Positions 1-6,733 of a stretch of DNA of 14,370 bases are shown here, piece by piece. Each line of letters opens with the position of its first letter. Position 1 is the stretch's first letter. Where the stretch lies: positions 1-14,370 of the forward strand of contig RFPR01000046.1 in NCBI GenBank assembly GCA_009928265.1, read 5' to 3'. The notes beneath the pieces are model-generated. The model saw only the letters and a list, made by a program, of their open reading frames with translations. It searched no databases and had not been told where the DNA came from. Origin of the DNA: Pseudomonadota bacterium (GTDB lineage: Bacteria; Verrucomicrobiota; Verrucomicrobiia; Chthoniobacterales; UBA6821). A program made the position numbers and the translations under genes.

Positions 1-1
1 G

Positions 2-208
2 GAGATGCTACCTGCCGTCGAGTCTGCCCTAGAGCAACTCTCAGGGGAACTCCCCCCGGAGGAGGCTGCCGATATCAGGGCCAAAGCCGATGAAGTCACC
101 TCGGCTCTGGAGGCCAAAGAAACCTTACGGCTTAAACAGGCCCTCTCCGCGCTCGACCATGCCACCCAGACACTGGCGACCAAGCTGATGGAAAAGGCCA
201 TGGGGTAA
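2..208 (+). CDS. Hsp70-family chaperone, C-terminal end (5' truncated by window)
   Basis: The reading frame is open from the left edge, so the visible ATG at 5 is internal and the gene begins outside the window. The last ~68 residues are charged and helix-rich. They follow the pattern of the DnaK/HscA C-terminal lid: an ALEQL-G-LPPEE segment, a run of acidic and lysine residues, then a closing LDHATQTLATKLMEKA helix. In the family this helical lid closes over peptide bound in the substrate-binding domain. The nucleotide-binding domain is not visible, so DnaK, HscA or another Hsp70 paralogue cannot be told apart. The end lacks the acidic tail (EEVD- or DDKK-like) seen on many main DnaK proteins, which leans toward an HscA-like or accessory Hsp70. 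It is followed 70 bp later by serS on the same strand. Confidence 0.6.
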   Translation, partial: EMLPAVESALEQLSGELPPEEAADIRAKADEVTSALEAKETLRLKQALSALDHATQTLATKLMEKAMG

Positions 209-230
209 AAGGGGTGGAGGGGGCAGGACT

Positions 231-259
231 ACTCTCGTCGCTCGACTCTCGTCTCTCGA
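231..259. repeat. Short tandem repeat with 7/14-bp period upstream of serS
   Basis: Two adjacent 14-mers, CTCTCGTCGCTCGA (232-245) and CTCTCGTCTCTCGA (246-259), differ at one base. They also read as about four heptamers of the type NCTCTCG. The tract lies 20-48 nt before the serS ATG, so it is probably within the serS leader or promoter. No function can be inferred from sequence alone. Change in copy number by slippage is possible. Confidence 0.6.
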
Positions 260-278
260 CCTCTTTATCCTTCCCACC

Positions 279-1544
279 ATGCTTGATATCCGTCTCCTCA
301 GGGAAGATGCGGCCTCGGTAAAGGCGCGTCTCGCCACCCGCTCCGGCAATTATTCCGATCTGATCGACCAGATTCTTGCCTGCGATGCACGCCGTCGTGA
401 GAGCGAGACCCGGGTTCAGCATCTCCGTGCCGAGAAAAACCGTCTGAGCAAGGAAATCGGCGGACTCAAGAAATCGGGCGCCGACTCTTCGGAACTCGAG
501 GCTCAGGTCAAGGGCTTCTCCAACGAGATGGAGGATCTGGGGCGACTCGCCGCCGAACTCGACGCCGAACAGCGCAACCTGCTCCTTCAGGTTCCTAATC
601 TTCCCGCTCCCGGCCTCCCCGAGGGGCGTGATGCCGAGGCGAATGTGGCGATCAAGCACTGGGGAGAGCCGGGCCCTGCCAATCCGGAGGACCATGTGGC
701 AATCGGCGAACGCCTGGGACTCTTTGATCTCGAGCGGGCCGCCAAGATCAGCGGCAGCGGCTATGTCCTCTTTACCGGAGCAGGAGCACGACTGGAGCGC
801 GCCCTCATCAATTTCCTCCTCGATCTCCAGACACGCTCCCACGGCTACACCGAAATCGCCCCACCGGTGCTCGTGCGCCGTGAATGCATGGAGGGAACCG
901 GGCAACTCCCCAAGTTCGAGGACGATATGTACGGCTTCGATGGTGGTGACTCTTTCCTGACTCCGACGGCCGAGGTCTCGGTGACCAACATCCGCCGCGA
1001 CGAGATTCTTTCCGAGACAGAACTTCCCCTAAAATACACCGCCTGTACCCCCTGCTTCCGACGTGAGGCCGGATCTGCCGGCCGCGAGACGCGCGGGATG
1101 ATCCGCATGCACCAGTTCGACAAGGTGGAGTTGGTCAAGATCACCACACCGGAACAGGCTGCCGCGGAACTGGAATCCCTCACTGCAGATGCAGAGAAGG
1201 TGCTTCAGTTGCTGGGCCTGCCCTACCGCGTCCTGGAACTCTGCACGGGGGACATCGGATTCTCCTCTCAGCGCACCTACGATCTCGAAGTCTGGGCCCC
1301 CGGACAGGGTGCCTATCTTGAGGTTTCGAGCTGCTCCCACTTCGGCGACTATCAGGCCCGCCGCATGAACCTCCGCTATAAGGATGCCAACGGGAAGAAC
1401 CAGTTCTGCCACACTCTCAACGGATCCGGAACGGCACTTCCACGACTCTATGTGGCCTTACTCGAGACCCACACCAAGCCGGGGGGCCCACTGATCCTCC
1501 CCGAGCCGCTCCAGCCCTACTTCGGTGCGACACAAATCGGCTGA
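279..1544 (+). CDS. serS: Seryl-tRNA synthetase
   Basis: Cytosolic class II aminoacyl-tRNA synthetase that charges tRNA-Ser (and tRNA-Sec where present) with serine using ATP. The 421-residue length is typical of bacterial SerRS. Residues ~1-105 are a charged, heptad-rich segment (RESETRVQHLRAEKNRLSKE) matching the long antiparallel coiled-coil arm that grips the tRNA variable arm. The catalytic core follows. Motif 2 begins at about residue 259 with CFRREAGSAGRETRGM followed by RMHQFDKVE. Motif 3 is at about 380-398 with LNGSGTALPRLYVALLE. The chosen ATG gives the canonical N-terminus MLDIRLLREDAASVKARLA. No Shine-Dalgarno sequence is visible (leader ends TTCCCACC). The 3' end overlaps tilS by 20 nt, which suggests co-transcription of two tRNA-function genes. 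Confidence 0.97.
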   Translation: MLDIRLLREDAASVKARLATRSGNYSDLIDQILACDARRRESETRVQHLRAEKNRLSKEIGGLKKSGADSSELEAQVKGFSNEMEDLGRLAAELDAEQRNLLLQVPNLPAPGLPEGRDAEANVAIKHWGEPGPANPEDHVAIGERLGLFDLERAAKISGSGYVLFTGAGARLERALINFLLDLQTRSHGYTEIAPPVLVRRECMEGTGQLPKFEDDMYGFDGGDSFLTPTAEVSVTNIRRDEILSETELPLKYTACTPCFRREAGSAGRETRGMIRMHQFDKVELVKITTPEQAAAELESLTADAEKVLQLLGLPYRVLELCTGDIGFSSQRTYDLEVWAPGQGAYLEVSSCSHFGDYQARRMNLRYKDANGKNQFCHTLNGSGTALPRLYVALLETHTKPGGPLILPEPLQPYFGATQIG

Positions 1545-2505
1545 GACTGATTTTCCGGGAATTCTCCAGAGGGAACTCGGAGGAATTTCTCCGAGGAAAA
1601 AACTCATCGTTGCAGTATCCGGCGGGGCCGATTCGGTGGCGTTGCTGCATCTTCTCATCGATGCCGGATACCGAAATCTTGTCGTCGCACACTTCAACCA
1701 TCTCCTGCGAGGCAAGGCCTCGGACGCTGACGCGGAATTTGTTCGCAAGCTCGCGGCCAACCTTGAACTTCCGTTTGTCCTCGGTGAGGGCGATGTGCAG
1801 GAACTCGCCTCCGCAAGAAAATGCTCGGTGGAAACGGCAGCTCGAGAGGCACGCTACGGCTTCCTTGCATGGTCGACCATCAAGTATCGGACGAGCCAGG
1901 TAGCCCTCGCGCACCATGCCGATGATCAGGTGGAGACTTGCCTCTTCAATTTCCTGCGAGGCTCCGGCATCGCGGGACTCTCGGGAATGAAGCCTCGATC
2001 TAAACGGATCATCGACGGAACGGAACTCGAACTCCTCCGCCCCCTCCTCCCGATCCCCAAGGCCGAACTGCTCGCCTACCTGAAGGCTCGGAAAATCCGT
2101 TTCCGGGAGGACGCTACCAATACGATCGCCGAAGCAGATTCTCCCACACGCAATAAACTCCGACTCAAGGTCCTGCCGCTGATCGAGGAACTTCTTGGGC
2201 CTTCCTTCAAGGGTTCGATCGTGCGGAATGCCCGGTTGCTCGCTGATGAGGAGGAACTCCTCTCATCCCTGACGCTCCCCATCGCAGTTCACGAAAAACT
2301 CTCCGTGAAGGTGCTGAGGGATCTGCATCCGGCCTTACGGAGACGCGTCCTTCATACATGGCTGAAGCACCAAGGCATTGAGGAACCGGGATTCGCCGAA
2401 GTCGAACGCGTTGCCTCCCTTCTCGAATCGGAAGGGCCAGCGAAGGTCAACCTCCCCGGCAACCGGCATGCCCGCAGGCGCGCCGGGGTTCTGTTTATCG
2501 AGTAA
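1525..2505 (+). CDS. tilS: tRNA(Ile)-lysidine synthase, short form
   Basis: N-type ATP pyrophosphatase that attaches lysine to C34 of the CAU-anticodon tRNA-Ile. The modification switches decoding from AUG to AUA and is normally essential. The PP-loop SGGADS is at residues 32-37. AHHADDQVET at 129-138 and RNKLRLKVLP further on are TilS-specific motifs. At 326 residues it lacks the C-terminal TilS_C domain of the ~430-residue E. coli enzyme, and resembles the compact form known from Aquifex. The only start codon ahead of the PP-loop in this frame is GTG at 1525, inside the end of serS. That makes the 20-nt overlap firm unless a rarer start codon is used. No Shine-Dalgarno sequence is seen, so translation may depend on ribosomes finishing serS. 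Confidence 0.93.
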   Translation: MRHKSAETDFPGILQRELGGISPRKKLIVAVSGGADSVALLHLLIDAGYRNLVVAHFNHLLRGKASDADAEFVRKLAANLELPFVLGEGDVQELASARKCSVETAAREARYGFLAWSTIKYRTSQVALAHHADDQVETCLFNFLRGSGIAGLSGMKPRSKRIIDGTELELLRPLLPIPKAELLAYLKARKIRFREDATNTIAEADSPTRNKLRLKVLPLIEELLGPSFKGSIVRNARLLADEEELLSSLTLPIAVHEKLSVKVLRDLHPALRRRVLHTWLKHQGIEEPGFAEVERVASLLESEGPAKVNLPGNRHARRRAGVLFIE

Positions 2506-2519
2506 AGGATAAGTTCTCG

Positions 2520-2530
2520 CGCAGAGGCGC
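2520..2530 (+). repeat. Short intergenic motif CGCAGAGGCGC (copy 1)
   Basis: Eleven bases just after the tilS stop. They recur in inverted orientation at 7889-7899, just after the larE stop. Both copies lie in gaps between convergent genes. The motif may be the remnant of a dispersed intergenic repeat. With two short copies, chance remains possible. Confidence 0.35.
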
Positions 2531-2549
2531 AGAGAGATAAAATTCACGA

Positions 2550-2647
2550 GGCTTGGAAGTTCGGATGCCGCGCTAGGCGCGCGAGCAAAGCTGTAGTGAA
2601 CTACTGCGAGCGAGCAGCAACAACGCGCGGCGCCGAAATCCCAAGCC
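2550..2647. repeat. Long imperfect palindrome between convergent tilS and proS
   Basis: The left arm 2550-2573 (GGCTTGG, then TTCGG, then GCCGCGC) is closely matched by the reverse complement of the right arm 2625-2647, with two mismatches, one bulge and one G-T pair over about 24 positions. Inside the 51-nt loop region, GTAGT (2593-2597) and ACTAC (2600-2604) form a second, central hairpin, extended by GC/GC flanks. The element fills most of the 149-bp gap and ends 8 nt from the proS stop codon. It could be a REP-type or MITE-like extragenic palindrome, or a two-way transcription terminator, although there is no U-tract typical of an intrinsic terminator. I see no flanking target-site duplication. 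Confidence 0.75.
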
Positions 2648-2654
2648 TTACTAA

Positions 2655-4184
2655 CTAATAGGATTTGCCGAAAATAACTCGGCGTGTGCTTGGTTGTCCC
2701 GAGAACGGACACACACCTGCCTCCACCGGAAACTCTTCCGACTCCTCGGGGATACAGCGGATCGTTACCTTGAGGTCTTCCTTGATCTTGGCCTCGACCT
2801 CGGCGCTTCCATTCCAGTGGGTGTAGGCAAAGCCGCCATGGATCTCGGGCTTGTTAGGATTCTGAGGAGTGAAGAAGGCGTAGAACTCCTCCTTGGAGTC
2901 AATTTTCTTGGTGTGCTCGCGGCGGAAGGCGAGGGCACGGTCGAGCAGGGTCTGCTGGATTTCGGCCAGGATCTCGGGGATGTGGTTAGACAGCGTGTCG
3001 GCGGGCAGGAATTCCTTCTCCTTAGGTCCCTTGTCACGGCGGGCCACAGCAGCACTGCCAGACTCCAGATCGCGAGGGCCAATCTCGATGCGGACAGGCA
3101 CCCCCTTCTTGATCCATTCCCAGCTCTTCACCCCGCCACCGAGGTCGCGAGAGTCGACCTCAACGCGGACCGCTTCACCGGCGTAGGTGGAGGCCCTGAT
3201 AGCGGCGCTGATCTCCTCGGCCTTAGCAAGGACGGCGTCGCGGGTTTCAGGTTTCGGCGTGATGGGAATGATCACCACCTGCGTGTCGGCGATACGGGGC
3301 GGCAGGACGGCTCCATCATCATCGCCGTGTGCCATCAGCAGGGTGCCGATGAGTCGGGTGCTGACGCCCCAGGAGGTGGTCCAAGCGTGCTCCTCAGTAT
3401 TGTTGCGACTCAGGAACTTGATGTCGGAGGCCTTGGCAAAGTTCTGGCCCAGGAAGTGAGAGGTGCCTGCCTGAATCGCCTTGCGATCCTGCACCATCGC
3501 CTCGATGCAGTAAGTCGTGACGGCACCGGGAAAGCGCTCGCTCTCACTCTTCTCGCCTCGGATCACGGGGATGGCGAGGAAGTTGCGGGCAAAGGTCTCA
3601 TAGACGCCGAGCATCTTGATTGTCTCTTCCACGGCTTCCTTCTCGGTCTCATGGGCCGTATGCCCTTCCTGCCAGAGGAACTCCGCGGTCCGGAGGAAAA
3701 GTCGGGGACGAAGCTCCCAGCGGACGACGTTGGCCCACTGGTTGAGAAGGATCGGTAGGTCTCGGTAGGACTTCACCCACTTGGCGTATGTCGACCCGAT
3801 GATGGTCTCAGAAGTCGGGCGGACGATGAGCGGCTCGGTCAGCTCTCCGGCGGGAACGAGTTTTCCATCCTTGAGCTCGAGGCGGTGATGGGTGACGACC
3901 GCGCATTCTTTGGCAAAGCCCTCGACGTGGTCGGCCTCCTTCTGCAGGTGGCCGAGGGGGATAAAGAGAGGGAAATAGGCGTTCTTGTGGCCGGTCGCCT
4001 TGAACATACCGTCGAGCGCACCCTGCATCCGCTCCCAGAGGGCATAACCCCAGGGACGGATCACCATGCATCCACGGACCTCGGAATTCTCGGCCAGTTC
4101 CGCCGCACGGACGACCTGCTGGTACCACTCGGGAAAATCCTCCCCACGCTTCGGGGAAATCGCGCTTTCTTGGCCTTTGCTCAT
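2655..4184 (-). CDS. proS: Prolyl-tRNA synthetase, archaeal/eukaryote-like type
   Basis: Class IIa synthetase charging tRNA-Pro in the cytosol. The 509-residue protein opens with DFPEWYQQVVRAAELAE and then VRGCMVIRPWGYALWERMQ. Both are hallmarks of the shorter archaeal/eukaryotic-type ProRS, not the ~570-residue E. coli type. It carries no INS editing insertion between motifs 2 and 3. RPTSET lies at 122-127. Motif 2 (RWELRPRLFLRTAEFLWQEGH) is around 155-175. The family-specific C-terminal extension ends in GKSY, like the usual terminal KAY/KSY that reaches the active site. The ATG at 4184 fits the family N-terminus. No Shine-Dalgarno sequence precedes it. A 5-bp inverted repeat TAGGC/GCCTA (4184-4199) spans the start region. 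The gene is divergent from the DUF421 gene and convergent with tilS. Confidence 0.97.
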   Translation of the reverse strand: MSKGQESAISPKRGEDFPEWYQQVVRAAELAENSEVRGCMVIRPWGYALWERMQGALDGMFKATGHKNAYFPLFIPLGHLQKEADHVEGFAKECAVVTHHRLELKDGKLVPAGELTEPLIVRPTSETIIGSTYAKWVKSYRDLPILLNQWANVVRWELRPRLFLRTAEFLWQEGHTAHETEKEAVEETIKMLGVYETFARNFLAIPVIRGEKSESERFPGAVTTYCIEAMVQDRKAIQAGTSHFLGQNFAKASDIKFLSRNNTEEHAWTTSWGVSTRLIGTLLMAHGDDDGAVLPPRIADTQVVIIPITPKPETRDAVLAKAEEISAAIRASTYAGEAVRVEVDSRDLGGGVKSWEWIKKGVPVRIEIGPRDLESGSAAVARRDKGPKEKEFLPADTLSNHIPEILAEIQQTLLDRALAFRREHTKKIDSKEEFYAFFTPQNPNKPEIHGGFAYTHWNGSAEVEAKIKEDLKVTIRCIPEESEEFPVEAGVCPFSGQPSTRRVIFGKSY

Positions 4185-4215
4185 AGGCGGTAGAGCCTAA
4201 AGGCCTGTGGCAGTA

Positions 4216-4231
4216 ACGGGCAAGCGCCCGT
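4216..4231. other. Small hairpin in the proS leader
   Basis: ACGGGC (4216-4221) and GCCCGT (4226-4231) form a perfect 6-bp stem with a 4-nt loop, about 32 nt upstream of the proS start. On the proS strand no U-run follows it, so it is not a recognisable intrinsic terminator. A role in proS regulation is only a possibility. Confidence 0.4.
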
Positions 4232-4283
4232 GAATCGAGAGTGAATGATTCGCTTCAGGAACGACAAGATGACCGCCTATTCG

Positions 4284-4322
4284 TCACTCCCACGGTTCAA
4301 CCGATGATTGTGATCGCGGCAT
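4284..4322 (-). CDS. Possible 12-codon leader ORF upstream of proS
   Basis: On the proS strand, ATG at 4322 opens a 12-codon frame (MPRSQSSVEPWE) ending in TGA at 4284, 99 nt before proS. It is preceded by GAGGAGG (4334-4328) five nt from the ATG, one of only two near-consensus Shine-Dalgarno sequences in the window that stand at start-codon spacing. The GGAGG forms half of the perfect palindrome GGAGGCCTCC (4323-4332). The peptide has two prolines out of twelve, too few for a classical attenuator. The frame is also the tail of a long antisense frame over the DUF421 gene, so coincidence is quite possible. Confidence 0.2.
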   Translation of the reverse strand: MPRSQSSVEPWE

Positions 4323-4349
4323 GGAGGCCTCCTCAGGTAATCGAGAGGG

Positions 4350-4817
4350 ATGTGGAATCTTTCCATTCATTGGTGGGAGCTGATCGCCCGCGGGCTTTTC
4401 GTCTACTTTTTCCTGATTCTGATCCTGCGCTCCACAGGGAAGCGTCAGATCGGTCAGATGAGCCCGTTCGACCTGGTCCTGCTGATGGTGCTCTCCAATG
4501 CGGTCCAGAACTCGATGACCGGTGGGGATAATTCTATCACATCGGGCATCATTCTGGCGGTAACGCTGGTCTTGGCTAACTGGACCGTCGGCAAACTGAC
4601 TTCCTCCAGCAAGGTGATGGAGCAGCTGATCGAGGGTGATCCCCAGGTTCTCTTTCACAACGGGATTGTTTACGAGAAGGTCCTGAAGGACGCACAGGTC
4701 ACCCGTCAGGAACTCATTGCCGCCGTTCATAAGGCCGGCTACGCGGAACTCGACGCAATCCGCGCTGCGATCCTCGAAAACGACGGGACGATCAGCGTGA
4801 TCCCGAAGCATCATTGA
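4350..4817 (+). CDS. DUF421 (YetF-type) membrane protein
   Basis: A 155-residue protein with three predicted membrane segments (about 9-28, 38-54 and 62-82), followed by a ~70-residue soluble domain. Family-typical features are LILRSTGKRQIGQMSPFDLV (25-44) and the following LSNAVQNSM stretch. The C-terminal part has G(D/N)PQVLFHNGIVYEKVL and then a helix and LRAA/AILENDG-like region (AIRAAILENDGTISVIPK). DUF421/YetF proteins are widespread in Bacillus and proteobacteria. Their molecular role is not established, although some are linked to spore or envelope phenotypes. The frame is closed by a stop at 4338, so ATG 4350 is the earliest start. GAGAGGG directly abuts it, too close for a normal Shine-Dalgarno. 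The last four bases overlap the antiporter gene downstream. Confidence 0.88.
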   Translation: MWNLSIHWWELIARGLFVYFFLILILRSTGKRQIGQMSPFDLVLLMVLSNAVQNSMTGGDNSITSGIILAVTLVLANWTVGKLTSSSKVMEQLIEGDPQVLFHNGIVYEKVLKDAQVTRQELIAAVHKAGYAELDAIRAAILENDGTISVIPKHH

Positions 4818-5929
4818 ATCCCGTGACCCGCTCCCCTTCCCTACTGTCCAAACTCCGGAGCGAGTGGATGCTCCCTCTGAGCTATCTCACGACGCTCCTT
4901 TTCGTCCTGAATCCCGGATGGAGCGACTCGGCTCCCGGGATGGTCGCGGGCATTGTCCTCTTCCTGTGGCTTTTCGCCATCATGCTTGGATCCTCCTTTG
5001 CCGTCGTGCGCCACGCCGATCATCTTGCCGAGATCCTGAAGGAACCGCTCGGAACGCTGATCCTCACCCTGGCCGTCACCGGCATGGAGGTGATGATGAT
5101 CTCGGCGCTGATGCTGCACGGCAACAACCCGGCCCTGGCCCGCGACACCATGTTCTCGGCCGTCATGATCGTATTGGGGGGACTACTGGGCACCGCGCTC
5201 CTCACGGGGGGACTCCGCTTCGGCGAACAGAATGTGAACCTCAAGGGCGTTAACTCCTTCCTCGGACTGATCCTGCCCCTCTCGGTCTTCTCGCTCATCC
5301 TTCCGAATTTCACCGAGAAGGGGGGAGTGGGCATGTTCTCACGGCTAACCTCGGTGAGTATCGTGCTCCTCTCACTCGGGATTTACGGAGTCTTCCTGGC
5401 CGTCCAGACGCGGAGGCATCGGGAGTTCTTCAACGAGACCGATTCGGCACCCGGCGCAGGCGGGGAGAGTGGCAGCCACCCTTCGGTGCGGGGGGAAGGA
5501 TTGCTGCTGATCCTACACATGCTTCCGGTTGTCCTTCTCTCCAAGAAGATGGCCCATCTGCTGGATTTTGGCCTTCAGGGAGGAGGTCTTCCCCTCCAGC
5601 TCGGGGGGCTTGTTGTGGCGACCCTGATCCTTGCACCGGAGGGTCTGGCATCGATCCGCGCCGCCACGCGGAATCAGATGCAACGCTCGGTCAATGTCCT
5701 GCTCGGTTCAGTGCTGGCCACGATCAGCCTGACTGTTCCCGCAGCGCTTGCGATCGGACTCATCGTGGGTAAACCGGTGCTCCTCGGCTTGCCTGCCGCT
5801 GAGATGACCCTGCTGGCTGTGACGCTGGGAAGTTGCCTCGTCACCTTTGGCCAAGGGCAGACAAACATCCTGCAGGGATTCGTTCACCTCATGCTCTTCG
5901 CAGCCTACATCGTGCTGATGTTTGATTAG
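4814..5929 (+). CDS. chaA: ChaA-type calcium/proton (sodium/proton) antiporter
   Basis: An inner-membrane secondary transporter of the CaCA superfamily, 371 residues with about 11 hydrophobic segments. The first alpha-repeat signature is at 77-120 (KEPLGTLILTLAVTGMEVM, then LMLHGNNPALARDTMFSAVM), with acidic residues E77 and E92. The second is around 274-310 (LAPEGLASIRAATRNQMQRS), with E276. This twofold arrangement is how the family builds its cation site. A hydrophilic loop at 199-227 separates the halves. Family members exchange Ca2+, Na+ or K+ for H+; which ion is used here cannot be read from sequence. The earliest start, TTG 4814, overlaps the DUF421 stop in TTGA, implying translational coupling. 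GTG at 4823 is the alternative. The gene is convergent with folB. Confidence 0.9.
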   Translation: MNPVTRSPSLLSKLRSEWMLPLSYLTTLLFVLNPGWSDSAPGMVAGIVLFLWLFAIMLGSSFAVVRHADHLAEILKEPLGTLILTLAVTGMEVMMISALMLHGNNPALARDTMFSAVMIVLGGLLGTALLTGGLRFGEQNVNLKGVNSFLGLILPLSVFSLILPNFTEKGGVGMFSRLTSVSIVLLSLGIYGVFLAVQTRRHREFFNETDSAPGAGGESGSHPSVRGEGLLLILHMLPVVLLSKKMAHLLDFGLQGGGLPLQLGGLVVATLILAPEGLASIRAATRNQMQRSVNVLLGSVLATISLTVPAALAIGLIVGKPVLLGLPAAEMTLLAVTLGSCLVTFGQGQTNILQGFVHLMLFAAYIVLMFD

Positions 5930-5973
5930 GAGGCGATCGACAGTAGAGAGAAGAGGGGCGAGGGCCGCGTGGG

Positions 5974-6333
5974 TTAATCCGCTTCGCGTCGAATCGATAC
6001 AGCCACCCACTTGGCGTCAGTGAGAATGAATTTTCGAACAGTGATCTCGATCCAGCGGAGCGAATAGGCAGACATCAAACGGTCGGCCAGCTCGTCGACC
6101 AGAGTCTCGATGAGTTTTCTGGGACGCTCCCCAGCAAAAGCGACCACCCGTCTGCTTAGGTTGAAGTAATCTATCGTCGTCGCAATGTCGTCCCCGAGAT
6201 CAGCGGGTTGATCTAGGGCTGTAAAACGGAGATCTAGGAGCAGTCGCTGTGGAACGGCACGCTCTTCCTCGGGAACCCCGACACAAGCCATGACCTCTAG
6301 TCCCCGGATCTCGATGACACGTTCGGAGGTCAT
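5974..6333 (-). CDS. folB: Dihydroneopterin aldolase family protein
   Basis: Predicted to split 7,8-dihydroneopterin into 6-hydroxymethyl-7,8-dihydropterin and glycolaldehyde in folate synthesis. The 119-residue length is normal for FolB. It shows the family layout: IEIRGLEVMACVGVPEEERA (7-26) containing the conserved GxPEEER, PQRLLLDL (28-35), DDIATTIDYFNL (48-59), LIETLVDELA (74-83), and a final strand with K101. The usual KP at that lysine is KF here. ATG 6333 is chosen because it gives the canonical N-terminus. A longer frame to 6417 exists but would overlap the upstream gene. The start lies 5 nt after the DUF721 stop, so the two are probably co-transcribed. FolX or another T-fold aldolase is an alternative. 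Confidence 0.85.
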   Translation of the reverse strand: MTSERVIEIRGLEVMACVGVPEEERAVPQRLLLDLRFTALDQPADLGDDIATTIDYFNLSRRVVAFAGERPRKLIETLVDELADRLMSAYSLRWIEITVRKFILTDAKWVAVSIRREAD

Positions 6334-6338
6334 CGTCT

Positions 6339-6722
6339 TCAGAACACGAATTTGATGTCCCGGATCGTCTTCTCGCCAAACTGCTCCCGCAACTTGCGGA
6401 TGATCTCGGGCTTCCAAGTGCGGTCGAGTTCGTACCGGACGCTCGACTGGATCACCCGGATATGGAGGATCCCGGCCACAAGACGGTCGGGATGAGAATG
6501 CATCGCTATGAAGTCGCCGACGATCCCTTTCCAGGCAGCGTTGATGTCGGCCTCCTTGATCCGGTTATTGAGTCCTAGTTCCGGAAGAAGTTTCCCCAGA
6601 AGCTCGGAGACCGGTTTGGAACGATCCGGTCGTACCTCGGAATCAAATCCACGCCATTCCTGAAGCAGTCTGCGGGCAGCGGTCCATTTCGCGGGGAAAC
6701 GACCGCTTTCCCGAGCCGACAT
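6339..6722 (-). CDS. DUF721 protein (DciA-like)
   Basis: A 127-residue protein. Its C-terminal two thirds fit DUF721: INAAWKGIVGDFIAMHSHP (about 59-77), GILHIRVIQSSVRYELDR (about 84-101), then WKPEIIRKLREQFGEKTIRDIKF. In DciA, the best-studied DUF721 member, this KH-like domain loads the replicative helicase DnaB in bacteria that lack a DnaC-type loader. Whether this copy does so is inferred from the family only. The N-terminal ~30 residues are basic (RFPAKWTAARR). ATG 6722 is preferred because it falls 11 nt after the ferredoxin stop. An ATG at 6791 would overlap ferredoxin deeply. Confidence 0.8.
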   Translation of the reverse strand: MSARESGRFPAKWTAARRLLQEWRGFDSEVRPDRSKPVSELLGKLLPELGLNNRIKEADINAAWKGIVGDFIAMHSHPDRLVAGILHIRVIQSSVRYELDRTWKPEIIRKLREQFGEKTIRDIKFVF

Positions 6723-6733
6723 CTCAGGGGCGA

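Noticed and set aside
132..905. 257-codon open frame on the minus strand over serS
   Set aside because: Antisense to a SerRS with intact catalytic motifs. No family resemblance was found, and the frame is explained by codon bias.
2694..3758. 354-codon open frame on the plus strand over proS
   Set aside because: It is fully antisense to a certain ProRS gene. Its protein has no recognisable motif and is rich in G, D, L and V, as expected from the complement of a GC-rich gene.
4241..4531. 96-codon plus-strand frame starting in the proS/DUF421 gap
   Set aside because: It overlaps most of the DUF421 N-terminal membrane region in another frame and has no motif. The rest of the gap 4185-4349 shows no gene.
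4284..4814. 176-codon minus-strand frame over the DUF421 gene
   Set aside because: The DUF421 reading has membrane segments and family motifs. The antisense protein is hydrophilic, Q/D/R-rich and unrecognisable. Only its last 12 codons are kept, as a weak leader-ORF candidate.
5930..5973. Possible terminator between chaA and folB
   Set aside because: The 44-bp gap is purine-rich with no stable stem and no T-run on either strand.
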